A stretch of DNA of 64,000 nucleotides, taken from positions 186,001-250,000 of the forward strand of contig NZ_JAJUIS010000001.1 in the NCBI RefSeq assembly GCF_029267515.1. Direction: 5' to 3'. The stretch is from Seleniivibrio woodruffii (GTDB lineage: Bacteria > Chrysiogenota > Deferribacteres > Deferribacterales > Geovibrionaceae). Below are positions 38,752-47,807 of the stretch, piece by piece. Made by a program: the position numbers and the translations under genes. Under the pieces are notes generated by a model. It saw nothing but the letters and a program-made list of their open reading frames with translations. It was not told the origin of the DNA and did no database searches. Position 1 is the first letter of the stretch. Each line of letters begins with the position of its first letter.

Positions 38752-39593
38752 CGGATCAGGCACACAGCCTGCGAAAGAAAGCATGGGAGCAGAACAGAAA
38801 GGCGACTTACCTTTCTATTTCCAGCGGTAAAGGCGGTGTCGGCAAGACAAATTTTGCCGTTAACCTCGCATGTCTGCTGGCACAGCTAGGCAAAAAAGTC
38901 CTCGTCTTCGACGCAGACCTAGGACTTGCCAACGTTGACATTCTGCTCAACATCAGCGTTTCCGCCTCTATCAGAAAATATCTGACGGGGGAGGCAACCC
39001 TTAATGACATCATAAAACGCAACGTTTACGGCGTTGATGTCATCCCAGCCTCAAGCGGCTTCGTTGAGCTTTCAAATCTGTCTGAACAGGAGCATGAAAA
39101 GCTGCTGGACATCTTCGTTCTGCTGGACGGACAGTATGATTTCATACTGTTCGACACGGGCGCGGGAATCTCGGAAAACGTGATACGGTTCACTTCCGTC
39201 GCGGATATGGTTATTGTGCTCACAGTGCCGGAACCTACCGCGATAACCGACGCATACGCTTTTATGAAGGTCGTGCATTTCCAGTACGGCATTCAGGAGA
39301 TTCACTTTGTGCTCAACAGGGTGGACGACGTTGCGGGTGTTAAGGGTATTTTTGAAAGCATGAAAAACGTTGCTCAGAAATTCCTTAACGTTGAGCTTTC
39401 GCTTCTGGGCTATCTGCGCGAGGACAAAACGCTGATAAAATCCGTTAAAAGCCAAAAACCCGTCTGTATACTCGCTCCGACGTCGCCATATGTTAAAGAC
39501 CTTCTGCCCATCGCAAAAAAGATAACGGGGCAGCTTGAGAATGAGCAGAAAAAACAGAATCTTTATGAAAAGCTGAGGGGAGTCTTCAAGTGA
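38748..39593 (+). CDS. flhG: MinD-like ATPase FlhG (flagellar number regulator)
   Basis: 281 residues with the deviant Walker A SSGKGGVGKTNFAVNLA and DADLGLANVDILL. FlhG limits flagellar number by acting on FlhF and, in polar-flagellated species, on the master regulator. The N-terminal segment before the Walker motif is 28 residues long and contains the FlhF-stimulating type of motif (SLRKKAWEQ; compare DQAxxLR). Confidence 0.93.
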   Translation: MTDQAHSLRKKAWEQNRKATYLSISSGKGGVGKTNFAVNLACLLAQLGKKVLVFDADLGLANVDILLNISVSASIRKYLTGEATLNDIIKRNVYGVDVIPASSGFVELSNLSEQEHEKLLDIFVLLDGQYDFILFDTGAGISENVIRFTSVADMVIVLTVPEPTAITDAYAFMKVVHFQYGIQEIHFVLNRVDDVAGVKGIFESMKNVAQKFLNVELSLLGYLREDKTLIKSVKSQKPVCILAPTSPYVKDLLPIAKKITGQLENEQKKQNLYEKLRGVFK

Positions 39594-39615
39594 ACCAGTT
39601 TCGCAGGAGGACGGT

Positions 39616-39819
39616 ATGAATCTTTCTTACAGGGAAATGGCGCTCCTGTTGTCTTCAACGGTGTTCATGATCTCATTTGTGGTGAAATTCATAATTTTTG
39701 ATGTAAAATTGACTTATATGATCAGGGACATTATAATGTTCTTTGCGATTTATATGATCGCGAAAAGTCTGTTTTTTATGATAGACCGTATTTTAATTAA
39801 CTTCAGGAAAATAATGTGA
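39616..39819 (+). CDS. Small hydrophobic membrane protein, 67 aa
   Basis: Two predicted membrane helices (ALLLSSTVFMISFVVKFIIF and IIMFFAIYMIAKSLFFMID) with a short loop between them. A strong AGGAGGACGGT Shine-Dalgarno and an overlap with the fliA start (ATGTGA) show that it is translated. No family was recognised. The position between flhG and fliA is often occupied by a small membrane protein in flagellar clusters. Confidence 0.75.
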   Translation: MNLSYREMALLLSSTVFMISFVVKFIIFDVKLTYMIRDIIMFFAIYMIAKSLFFMIDRILINFRKIM

Positions 39820-40553
39820 CGCCATACGAGTCTGCATCCGGCAACAAATTCAGCAGGGAAGAGAAAGACCAGATCATTACGGAGTTCATGCCGAAGATCA
39901 AGTCATGGGTTCTGCGCATCAGCACCACTCTGCCCGACAGCGTGGATGTGGACGACCTCTACTCCTCCGCCTGTCTGGGACTTATAGAGTCTCTGGAAAG
40001 GTTTGACAAAGACAGAAACGTAAATTTCTATACATACGGCGAAAGACGTATCAAAGGCGCCATACTGGACACTCTGCGCAACCTGGACTTTCTCCCGCGC
40101 AACGTCCGCACAAGGCTGAAACAGCTTGAAAGACACATGGAAACACACTACCGCAAGGAGGGAGTTAAGCCCAGTGTCGAAGAGATTGTCAGCAACAGCG
40201 ATTTCACCGAAACAGAGGTGCACAGGCTTCAGGAGCTTATGGAAAACGATAAGGTGCTCAGCCTTGACGAGACCATAGGTCCCGACGGAGAAACCACTCT
40301 TGTGGATTTCATCAAGTTCAACGGGCTCACCCCCGAAGATGAAACCGTGAGGAACATGCTTGTGGAAAAACTCGCAGAGGAAATAGACGCGCTGGGAGAA
40401 AAAGAGAAATACGTCGTTTCGCTCTATTATTACGAAGAGCTTACTATGAAGGAGATCGCCGAGGTTCTGGGCATAACCGAATCCAGAGTTTCACAGATAC
40501 ACTCCGCTGCCGCGGCGAAGCTCCAGAAGAGACTGAGGGAGTTTTATGAATAA
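39816..40553 (+). CDS. fliA: Flagellar sigma factor FliA (sigma-28)
   Basis: 245 residues from a GTG start overlapping the previous stop. Region 2 contains VDVDDLYSSACLGLIESLERFD, and region 4 ends EELTMKEIAEVLGITESRVSQIHSAA, the FliA/WhiG signature. It directs late flagellar and chemotaxis transcription; FlgM was not seen. It overlaps cheB by eight bases. Confidence 0.97.
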   Translation: MTPYESASGNKFSREEKDQIITEFMPKIKSWVLRISTTLPDSVDVDDLYSSACLGLIESLERFDKDRNVNFYTYGERRIKGAILDTLRNLDFLPRNVRTRLKQLERHMETHYRKEGVKPSVEEIVSNSDFTETEVHRLQELMENDKVLSLDETIGPDGETTLVDFIKFNGLTPEDETVRNMLVEKLAEEIDALGEKEKYVVSLYYYEELTMKEIAEVLGITESRVSQIHSAAAAKLQKRLREFYE

Positions 40554-41616
40554 GATAACCGTGCTTGTTGTTGATGATTCCGCCTTCATGCGTAAGGCAA
40601 TTGAAGGTATGCTTGCCAAAGATCCGGATATCCAGGTCATTGGCACAGCCAGCAACGGCATTGAAGCTATTGACAAGGTAAAGACACTGAAACCGGACGT
40701 TGTCACACTGGACATAGAGATGCCCAGAATGGACGGACTGACGGCTCTGGAAAAAATAATGGCGGAAAACCCGCTGCCCGTCATCATGGTCAGCTCGCTC
40801 ACCACAGAGGGAGCTGAGGCTACGCTCAAGGCACTGGATCTCGGCGCCGTGGATTTCATCCCGAAAGATAAATCCTTCGCCAGTTTCGGCGTGCTCAAAA
40901 TTGAGGACGACCTGCGCGAAAAAGTGAAAAACTTCGGAAGACGCAAGGCTTTCTTCGCAAGAACCATGAGAAAGCCGATGGCTCCGTCCGGCATGACGGC
41001 TCCCGCGGCTCCCATGATAACCAAAGCTGCTCCCAAGATAACATCGAAAAAGAAACTGGTGATAATAGGCACCTCCACAGGCGGTCCCCAGTCACTCCAG
41101 AAAGTTATACCCATGCTGCCCGCAGACCTCGGCGTTCCGGTGCTGGTGGTTCAGCATATGCCTCCGAATTTCACAAAATCCCTCGCACAGAGACTCGATT
41201 CTCTCAGCAAGGTGCACGTTGTCGAAGCGCAGGGCAAAGAACAGCTTGAGCCCAACACCGTCTACATCGCAAAGGGCGGCATACACATGAAACTGAAAAA
41301 AGTGGGTCCCCACTATTATACGGAACTCAGCCCCGAACCTTCGAACTCGCTGCACATCCCCAGCGTTGACGTTACAGCCGCCTCCGTGGCTGAAAGCATC
41401 GGACGAGATGCCCTCGGCGTTATCATGACGGGCATGGGCTCCGACGGGATGAAAGGTCTCCAGCTTCTCAAGCTGAAAGGCGGAAACGTGATTGCCCAGA
41501 ATGAAGCGTCCTGCGTTGTGTACGGTATGCCCAGAGCTGTTGTTGAGGCGAACATACACGACGAAGTCGTTCCTCTGGACGAGATATACCAGCGAATCGT
41601 TGCATACTGCAAATAA
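40546..41616 (+). CDS. cheB: Chemotaxis protein-glutamate methylesterase CheB
   Basis: 356 residues. The N-terminal receiver (DD at 10-11, phospho-acceptor D56 in VVTLDIEMPRMDG) is joined by an Ala/Pro/Lys-rich linker to the methylesterase domain with catalytic Ser (GTSTGGPQSL), His (VVQHMPPNFT) and Asp (GMGSDGMKG). It removes methyl groups from chemoreceptors, opposing CheR at 52220. Confidence 0.97.
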   Translation: MNKITVLVVDDSAFMRKAIEGMLAKDPDIQVIGTASNGIEAIDKVKTLKPDVVTLDIEMPRMDGLTALEKIMAENPLPVIMVSSLTTEGAEATLKALDLGAVDFIPKDKSFASFGVLKIEDDLREKVKNFGRRKAFFARTMRKPMAPSGMTAPAAPMITKAAPKITSKKKLVIIGTSTGGPQSLQKVIPMLPADLGVPVLVVQHMPPNFTKSLAQRLDSLSKVHVVEAQGKEQLEPNTVYIAKGGIHMKLKKVGPHYYTELSPEPSNSLHIPSVDVTAASVAESIGRDALGVIMTGMGSDGMKGLQLLKLKGGNVIAQNEASCVVYGMPRAVVEANIHDEVVPLDEIYQRIVAYCK

Positions 41617-41626
41617 CGGGTGATAA

Positions 41627-42637
41627 ATGGCGGATATTCTTAGTCAGGAGGAGATTGATGCCCTGCTGTCCACTGTCTCGACAGATGACGAGATGTCGGA
41701 TGATACTGTCGAACAATTGGATTTCGTCCCCAAGAAGATTTCCGTCTACGATTTTCGCAGACCCGACCGTGTCAGCAAGGAACAGCTTCGCTCCATACGC
41801 AACCTCCACGACAAGTTTGCGAGAAACTTCTCGTCCACACTGTCGAATTATCTGAGAACCATCACGGACATTACCCTTACGTCCGTTGACCAGATGACAT
41901 ACGGCGAGTTCCTCATGTCACTGCCCGACCCCACAAGTTTTAACATCATAAGCATGATACCCATGGAGGGGAACACAGTCCTTGAGATAAACCCCTCACT
42001 GGTTTTCCCCATAGTTGACAAACTCCTCGGAGGTATGGGCAAGCCCCTTTTCAACACGCGGGAGCTCACCACCCTTGAGCAGCATATCATGGACGGTATT
42101 CTGAGCCTTATTCTCAAAGACCTTGAGGAAGTGTGGCGCCAGATAATACCAAACATACGCATGAAAAAGGAGCTGTCGGAAAACAGCCCCCATATCATAC
42201 AGATAGTTTCCCAGAACGAGGTCGTGATTCTTGTTGTTTTCGAGGTAAAGTTCGGCGAGGTTCTTGGCATGATGAACCTTTGTATCCCGGCTATAGTCCT
42301 TGAACCGGTTCTTGGCAAGATAAGTTCAACAGACTGGCTCATCGGCGCCAAAAAGGGAGCCGTCGGCGACAACGAACAGGAGATTTTAAGCATCCTCAAC
42401 GAAACTGAAGTGTTCACAAACGTTTATATGGGGCACAGCAAACTCAGCATTGAGGAGATACTTGAGCTTTCAAAGGGCGATCTTGTCATGTTCAAGGTGA
42501 AAAGCGACAGACCTTCCGAGATATTCCTCAACAACAAAAAGAAATTCCTCGGCACCGTGGGCACGCTCGGAGTTAAGAAAGCTGTGAAAATTACCGAATT
42601 TTTAACGGAGAACAACGATGAAAACACCGCTGAGTGA
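41627..42637 (+). CDS. fliM: Flagellar motor switch protein FliM
   Basis: 336 residues. The N-terminal CheY-P-binding peptide ILSQEEIDALLS is present, followed by the CheC-like middle domain and a C-terminal SpoA domain. FliM is part of the C-ring and reverses rotation when CheY-P binds. A GGTGATA Shine-Dalgarno precedes the ATG. Its last 20 bases overlap fliN. Confidence 0.97.
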   Translation: MADILSQEEIDALLSTVSTDDEMSDDTVEQLDFVPKKISVYDFRRPDRVSKEQLRSIRNLHDKFARNFSSTLSNYLRTITDITLTSVDQMTYGEFLMSLPDPTSFNIISMIPMEGNTVLEINPSLVFPIVDKLLGGMGKPLFNTRELTTLEQHIMDGILSLILKDLEEVWRQIIPNIRMKKELSENSPHIIQIVSQNEVVILVVFEVKFGEVLGMMNLCIPAIVLEPVLGKISSTDWLIGAKKGAVGDNEQEILSILNETEVFTNVYMGHSKLSIEEILELSKGDLVMFKVKSDRPSEIFLNNKKKFLGTVGTLGVKKAVKITEFLTENNDENTAE

Positions 42638-43538
42638 CAGCAGACATACACCCCTGACAAATGTCCTTCAGGATGTGTTCAAAAGCACCATCTCCAGCAT
42701 GTCCATTGATAAAGACGTAAGCCTCTCCTTTGCACAGGTCAGCTCCGCAGGACCCGATGAGCTTACTTCCGGCTATGAGGAACAGACCCTTATCCTTATT
42801 ACGGAAGAAAACTCCGGAGCGGAAGCAGGTCTTATGTTCAACACTGCTGACATAACATACATGACAAATCTCATGATGATGATGGATGAACCCGGCAAGG
42901 AACAGCTTGAACCGGACGACAAGGATGCAATAAAAGAGTACGCATCTCAGCTTATGGCGGCATGTGGAGAACCTGTTAAAGATAAGACCGGAATTAAGGT
43001 TTCCTTCAGAATAGACGATGTAATGATTAATGATGCGCCTGCGCTTTTTCAGGCGGATGAATATATGATAGTGGACGCTTCCCTGGGCATAGGTTCAGTT
43101 AAGACCACTTTCCGCTTTTATACCGATATAACGCTTTTGAACGAGTTCGGCGGCGGCAGTTCTGCCGGTGCTGCGCTCAGCGAGGAACCGGATTTCGGAG
43201 CCGCTTTCAAGTTTCCCGACGATGAAGCGGGGATGCATATACCCGACATCGGCGGGGGCGGACACGGACACACTCCGGGCAACCTTGATCTGCTTCTTGA
43301 TATTGACGTTCCTGTAAGTGTAAAAATGGGTTCGACAAATATGTTTTTAAAGGATATTCTCACAATGGGATCGGGAAATATCATTGAACTGGACGAATCC
43401 GCAGACGAACCGGTTGAACTCGTGATTAACAATAAGGTCATCGCCAGAGGCGAGGTTGTTATTGTGGACGGCTATTTCGGTTTCCGTATAAAGGAAATTG
43501 TCAGCCGTGCCGAAAGGATTAAAAAATTAAAAGATTGA
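42618..43538 (+). CDS. fliN: Flagellar motor switch protein FliN with long N-terminal domain (FliY-like)
   Basis: 306 residues, more than twice the length of a minimal FliN. The C-terminal 85 residues are a SpoA/FliN domain (NLDLLLDIDVPVSVKMGSTN, GSGNIIELDESADEPVELVI). The first 170 residues resemble a CheC/CheX-type fold (DDKDAIKEYASQLMAACGEPV, then a strand-rich part), as in FliY. The classic CheC Glu-Asn phosphatase pair is not evident. A Gly/His-rich linker (GGGGHGHTPG) joins the domains. Confidence 0.88.
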   Translation: MKTPLSDSRHTPLTNVLQDVFKSTISSMSIDKDVSLSFAQVSSAGPDELTSGYEEQTLILITEENSGAEAGLMFNTADITYMTNLMMMMDEPGKEQLEPDDKDAIKEYASQLMAACGEPVKDKTGIKVSFRIDDVMINDAPALFQADEYMIVDASLGIGSVKTTFRFYTDITLLNEFGGGSSAGAALSEEPDFGAAFKFPDDEAGMHIPDIGGGGHGHTPGNLDLLLDIDVPVSVKMGSTNMFLKDILTMGSGNIIELDESADEPVELVINNKVIARGEVVIVDGYFGFRIKEIVSRAERIKKLKD

Positions 43539-43563
43539 CAGTCACAACTGTTTTGGAAATAAT
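43535..43563 (+). promoter_or_regulatory. Probable internal promoter before cheY
   Basis: TTGACA (43535-43540, overlapping the fliN stop), a 17-base spacer, and AATAAT (43558-43563), 32 bases before the cheY start. The -35 box is a perfect match. A short stem ACAGT-CACA-ACTGT lies in the spacer. Confidence 0.55.
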
Positions 43564-43595
43564 ATATTGTATATAAACAGGTGGAGGACCCGATA

Positions 43596-43973
43596 ATGGC
43601 TTATGACCATGTGATTATAACAGTTGACGATTCTTCAACGATGCGAAGAATCATCAAGAATACCCTCACCAAACTTGGTTTCACAAACGTTCTGGAAGCA
43701 GGTAACGGTGTGGAAGGTCTTGATGTTCTGGCAAAAAATGAAGTTGATTTGATAATCACCGACTGGAACATGCCTGAAATGGACGGTCTCACATTCGTTA
43801 AAACACTCAGAGCTAAGGACGAATACAAAGAGACCCCCATCCTTATGGTGACCACTGAGGCCGCCAAAGAAGATATCCTTACTGCGCTGCGCAGCGGAGT
43901 TAACAACTATGTTGTTAAACCGTTTACACCGGATACGCTTCAGGAGAAGGTTAACAAACTTCTGGGACTGTGA
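43596..43973 (+). CDS. cheY: Chemotaxis response regulator CheY
   Basis: The track starts at a GTG (43581), but that codon is part of the Shine-Dalgarno GGTGGAGG serving the ATG at 43596. The 125-residue receiver has DD at 11-12, phospho-acceptor D56 (IITDWNMPEMDG), a conserved Thr (LMVTTEA) and Lys (VVKPF). WNMPxMDGL is typical of chemotaxis CheY proteins that bind FliM. cheZ begins one base after its stop. Confidence 0.96.
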   Translation: MAYDHVIITVDDSSTMRRIIKNTLTKLGFTNVLEAGNGVEGLDVLAKNEVDLIITDWNMPEMDGLTFVKTLRAKDEYKETPILMVTTEAAKEDILTALRSGVNNYVVKPFTPDTLQEKVNKLLGL

Positions 43974-43974
43974 T

Positions 43975-44607
43975 ATGTCTGATTATAAAGACATAAACGA
44001 ACTTCTGGACATAGCCAGAAACATCAACGAAGGAAATTATGACGTTGCAGGCGTTGACGTTAACGCTGAAAACGAGCTTTATCATATCGCACAGTATTTC
44101 AGCGAAGCCATAAACAAGCTGAAAGCCGTGTACGATACAGTGGAAGACAGCTATGAAGACCTTCCCGGTTTCGAAGACACTCTGAAAGCAATCATCGCAG
44201 ACTCAAAAACCGCCTCTGAAAACGTTCTCACATGCGTTGACAAGATAAATTTCATCACAGACGACATCAGGGAAAACATACAAACAATAAAAAATCAGGT
44301 CGCTGCCGGACAATACGGGCAGGCAGGCGGAATCATCGACAGACTCCGCGACAAAGCCCTCGGCGGACAGGACACCTGTTTTGATATCATAGCATCTCTG
44401 GAATTTCAGGATATCACCAAGCAAAAAATAGATAAACTTGTTAAAATAATCTATGATCTTCAGGAAAGACTGGCTCACCTTGTTCTTATGTTCGGAATCA
44501 AAGAGAACAGGATAGACGTTCAGATGCTTGACAAGATAAAAGACAAAAAAGACCTTTTAAAAGACCAGAATCTTGTTGACGAACTCCTTAAAGAGTTCGG
44601 TCAGTAA
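43975..44607 (+). CDS. cheZ: CheY-P phosphatase CheZ
   Basis: The track begins inside cheY (43909); the ATG at 43975 follows the cheY stop directly and gives 210 residues. The protein is nearly all helical. LEFQDITKQKIDKLV at about 142-156 matches the CheZ active-site segment (DFQDLTGQ in E. coli), with the catalytic Asp/Gln pair as D146 and Q150. The extreme C-terminus (LLKDQNLVDELLKEFGQ) has the form of the CheY-docking helix. Its place between cheY and cheA agrees. Confidence 0.9.
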   Translation: MSDYKDINELLDIARNINEGNYDVAGVDVNAENELYHIAQYFSEAINKLKAVYDTVEDSYEDLPGFEDTLKAIIADSKTASENVLTCVDKINFITDDIRENIQTIKNQVAAGQYGQAGGIIDRLRDKALGGQDTCFDIIASLEFQDITKQKIDKLVKIIYDLQERLAHLVLMFGIKENRIDVQMLDKIKDKKDLLKDQNLVDELLKEFGQ

Positions 44608-44622
44608 GGTCCGGAGGACGCA

Positions 44623-46698
44623 ATGAACAACGAAATGCAGGACCTTGTACAGGACTTTATTCTTGAAACCGACGAAATAATCGAAAGTCTCGATCAGGAT
44701 CTTATCGAGCTTGAAAACAGAAAAAACGACTTTGATCTTCTGAATAAAATATTCAGGGCAGCGCATACCATGAAGGGCGCCTCCTCATTCCTCGGCTTCG
44801 ACAAAATGAGCAGCGTTACCCACCATGCCGAAGAGATTCTCAACAAGCTGAGAAAGAACGAAATGCAGGTAACACCCGAAATAATGGACGTTCTGCTTGA
44901 ATTCGTTGACGTTACAAAGACAATTCTTTCGGATATCAAAAACGGCACCAATACCGCAGTGACAGACGAAATAGTTGCGAAACTCAAACTTGCCAACGAA
45001 GGCAGACTCGGAATGGGCGGCGGCGGCGCATCCGCTTCGTCCAACGCAAAAAAAGAGAGCGTCGAGCAGGTGAAAAAAGCCGCTGTTGCCGTTGAGCAGA
45101 CCATACGCGTGGACGTATCCCGCCTCGACTCGCTCATGAACCTTGTTGGAGAGCTTGTTCTCAGCCGTAACCGTATCGGTCAGATTTCCGGCGAGCTTGA
45201 AAAGAAATTCGAAGGTGAATATCTGGTCGAACAGCTTATGGAGACCACATCACAGATAGGTCTCATCTCCACAGAGCTTCAGCTTGCGGTGATGAAAACA
45301 AGAATGGTTCCCATCGGCAAAGTTTTCAACAAATTCCCCCGCATGGTTCGCGACCTCTGCCGCGACATGCAGAAAGATATAGACCTTGTCATAACAGGTG
45401 AAGAAACCGAACTTGATAAATCCGTTGTGGAAGAGATCGGCGACCCGCTTATGCACATGATAAGAAACGCTGTTGACCACGGTGTCGAAATTCCAGCGGA
45501 AAGACGCAAAAAAGGCAAACCCGACAAAGGTATCGTTAACCTCTCCGCTTATCACGAAGGCAACCACATCGTCGTTGAGATTAAAGACGACGGTAAGGGT
45601 CTCGACCCCGACATGCTTAAAAAGAAAGCTGTTGAAAAGAACGTCATTTCTCAGGAAGAGGCAAAAAACATGGATAACGAGACCGCATACGGTCTTATCT
45701 TCCGCCCCGGCTTCTCAACTGCGGCTCAGATAACCGACGTTTCAGGACGCGGCGTCGGCATGGACGTTGTTAAGACAAACATTGAAAAACTGAACGGTAT
45801 CATAAATATAGAATCAGAGATCGGACACGGTACACGCTTCAAGATGAAGCTGCCCCTTACACTCGCCATCATTCAGGCACTCCTTGTGGAAGTGTCCGGC
45901 GAAGTACTCGCAATCCCGCTTGTTTCCGTTATAGAGACTGTGCGTATAAACGAAAAACAGATACACAGCTTTGAAGGACGCGAAGTTCTTAAACTCCGCG
46001 ATTCCGTACTCAGCCTTATCCGTCTGAACGAGATTTACGAGTTTCAGGAATCCTATGACGAGGATATATACGTCGTCGTCGTCGGTATAGCTGAAAAGCG
46101 TCTCGGTTTCATAGTAAACAAACTTGTCGGACAGGAAGAGATTGTTATCAAATCTCTCGGCGAATACCTCAGTGGAAATGAAGGCATCGCAGGTGCCACA
46201 ATCATGGGTGACGGCCGCGTAAGGCTCATCATAGACGTTGCAGGCGTAATGGAGATAGCCTCCAAAATGCCCAGAAGGTTCAGACAAAAGAAGAAAGCCG
46301 ACTCCGGCAGAAAGAGCAACAACAAGATAACAGTTATGATAATCGACGATTCCGCCACCGACCGCAAGATAATCAGCAGGCTGCTCACATCCACCGGCTG
46401 GATGGAGACCAAAGAGGTTACAAGCGGTAAGGACGCCATAAAAGTCATAGACAAGGTTGACCCCGATATCGTCATTACGGACATCATGATGCCCGATATG
46501 GACGGTTACGAGGTAGCCCGCAGCCTCAGAGAAAAAGGCTACGACAAGCCCATTATCGCAGCATCAGGCAGGTCGGAGATTTCCGAGCGCAAAAAGATTT
46601 CGGCGGCAGGCATCGACGCTTTCCTCCTGAAGCCTCTGAACATGCAGATGCTGATGGATAAGATCGATGAGCTTATGGCGAACTCTTCTAACTCTTAG
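44623..46698 (+). CDS. cheA: Chemotaxis histidine kinase CheA with C-terminal receiver domain
   Basis: 691 residues. Domains: P1/Hpt (phospho-His H48 in RAAHTMKGASSFLGF), a short low-complexity linker (GMGGGGASASSNAKK) in place of a recognisable P2, dimerisation helices, HATPase (DPLMHMIRNAVDHGVE, GRGVGMDVVKTNIEKL), a CheW-like P5 (about 410-545) and a receiver (about 565-685; MIIDDSATDRK, VITDIMMPDMDG). The extra receiver makes it a hybrid CheA that may act as a phosphate sink. Shine-Dalgarno CGGAGGACGCA. The final 32 bases overlap the next gene. Confidence 0.96.
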   Translation: MNNEMQDLVQDFILETDEIIESLDQDLIELENRKNDFDLLNKIFRAAHTMKGASSFLGFDKMSSVTHHAEEILNKLRKNEMQVTPEIMDVLLEFVDVTKTILSDIKNGTNTAVTDEIVAKLKLANEGRLGMGGGGASASSNAKKESVEQVKKAAVAVEQTIRVDVSRLDSLMNLVGELVLSRNRIGQISGELEKKFEGEYLVEQLMETTSQIGLISTELQLAVMKTRMVPIGKVFNKFPRMVRDLCRDMQKDIDLVITGEETELDKSVVEEIGDPLMHMIRNAVDHGVEIPAERRKKGKPDKGIVNLSAYHEGNHIVVEIKDDGKGLDPDMLKKKAVEKNVISQEEAKNMDNETAYGLIFRPGFSTAAQITDVSGRGVGMDVVKTNIEKLNGIINIESEIGHGTRFKMKLPLTLAIIQALLVEVSGEVLAIPLVSVIETVRINEKQIHSFEGREVLKLRDSVLSLIRLNEIYEFQESYDEDIYVVVVGIAEKRLGFIVNKLVGQEEIVIKSLGEYLSGNEGIAGATIMGDGRVRLIIDVAGVMEIASKMPRRFRQKKKADSGRKSNNKITVMIIDDSATDRKIISRLLTSTGWMETKEVTSGKDAIKVIDKVDPDIVITDIMMPDMDGYEVARSLREKGYDKPIIAASGRSEISERKKISAAGIDAFLLKPLNMQMLMDKIDELMANSSNS

Positions 46699-46987
46699 TT
46701 TAGTATTAATATTTTGCCGTACAGCAACGGCTAAAATTTATATTTACGAGGTGGTCACGGAAACACGGCGTTTCCAGACCGCCTCGAAACTCCAACCCAC
46801 CGCATTTTTGCACTATTACGGCGGAAAAGATATTATTTACGAACTGACCGTCGTTGACGTCGTAAAAGGTGACGATTTTGAAGCAGCAGCAAAACAATTT
46901 AAACTTGATGAAAACAATTACCGTGACCTTTCTCCGAAGCATTCTAAGCCTAATTCTGATTTCCGTCGTTTTATCTGGTGGAGATAG
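46667..46987 (+). CDS. Small secreted protein overlapping cheA and the OmpA-family gene
   Basis: 106 residues. MSLWRTLLTLSLVLIFCRTATA is a convincing signal peptide, with mature start near KIYIYEV. No family was recognised. It overlaps the end of cheA by 32 bases and the next gene by 80 bases, in a different frame from each. The N-terminal two thirds look like ordinary protein (YGGKDIIYELTVVDVV, DDFEAAAKQFKLD). The last 27 residues share DNA with the signal peptide of the OmpA-family protein and are odd in composition, so a natural truncation is possible. Confidence 0.6.
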   Translation: MSLWRTLLTLSLVLIFCRTATAKIYIYEVVTETRRFQTASKLQPTAFLHYYGGKDIIYELTVVDVVKGDDFEAAAKQFKLDENNYRDLSPKHSKPNSDFRRFIWWR

Positions 46988-47807
46988 TTTCGCAAACGAA
47001 CGCAAATTTTACCGCGTTATTATTTCCCGCCCGGATTCGAACATGACGACACAAATGCGTGTATGGGCGGAATCTGAAGAGGAAGCCAGAGAGAACGTAG
47101 CTCTCAACGGATGGCAGATACTCTCCATTGAAGAATCCGCTCCGGGGGCACCCTATAACCCCAACATAAATACATCAAGAGGAACGGATGCCGCACAGAC
47201 GGCGCCTTCCGACCACGAAGTAAATGTTACGAAACTGGGCGAAGGCGACATTCAGCCCATAGGCAAACTGTCTGTCAAAGACGGTTCCGACGTGGATTTC
47301 AAACTTAAACCCGGTCCCTGCCAGACCCTTGTCAAACTGGTGGTAAACGGTGAACAGGTGGATGTTTCCGACAGCTATTCACTTAAAAACATCAAAAAAG
47401 ACACCTATGTTGTGGCTGTTTTTGAAAAGAACGGTAAAGAATGCGACTCCAACGGGATCAGGGACAAAGACCTGAAAGAGGTCGGCATAATCTATTTCGA
47501 CCTTGGCAAGTTCAATACTAAACTGACACAGGACAACATCAATACCATCAGATCTCTGAACAAAAATAAAAAATATGTCATCATCGGTCACACAGACGAT
47601 GTGAGAGTTATACCCAACGTAGAATACAAAGACAACATAGAGCTTTCCAATAAAAGAGCCGCCTTTGTTAAAGCAAAAATACTCCAAAACGGACTGCCAG
47701 GATCAACAATAAAAATGATGGGAATGGGTCCGGCATATCCCGTCGCACCCAACAGACCACAAGGACAGCCGTTAAACAGGCGCGCAGTGATATATGAGCG
47801 AAGATAA
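46908..47807 (+). CDS. OmpA-family protein with N-terminal signal peptide
   Basis: The track start (46869) is moved to the ATG at 46908, which gives a normal signal peptide (MKTITVTFLRSILSLILISV, cleavage near SFANE) and 299 residues. An early region (MRVWAESEEEARENVALNGW) resembles a small alpha-beta unit seen at the N-terminus of GspF-like proteins. The C-terminal 110 residues are an OmpA/MotB peptidoglycan-binding domain (IYFDLGKFNTKLTQDN, VIIGHTDDVRV, SNKRAAFVKAKI, GPAYPVAPN...NRRAVIYE). It lacks a motor-type membrane helix, so it is not MotB. A role in anchoring an envelope structure to peptidoglycan is inferred. Confidence 0.82.
   Translation: MKTITVTFLRSILSLILISVVLSGGDSFANERKFYRVIISRPDSNMTTQMRVWAESEEEARENVALNGWQILSIEESAPGAPYNPNINTSRGTDAAQTAPSDHEVNVTKLGEGDIQPIGKLSVKDGSDVDFKLKPGPCQTLVKLVVNGEQVDVSDSYSLKNIKKDTYVVAVFEKNGKECDSNGIRDKDLKEVGIIYFDLGKFNTKLTQDNINTIRSLNKNKKYVIIGHTDDVRVIPNVEYKDNIELSNKRAAFVKAKILQNGLPGSTIKMMGMGPAYPVAPNRPQGQPLNRRAVIYERR

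Noticed and set aside
43909-44607. 232-aa version of CheZ
   Set aside because: The upstream part is an out-of-frame reading of cheY; ATG 43975 directly follows the cheY stop.
46908-47807. MotB stator protein
   Set aside because: The OmpA domain is present, but the protein has a cleavable signal peptide, no proton-channel helix with Asp, and no motA neighbour.
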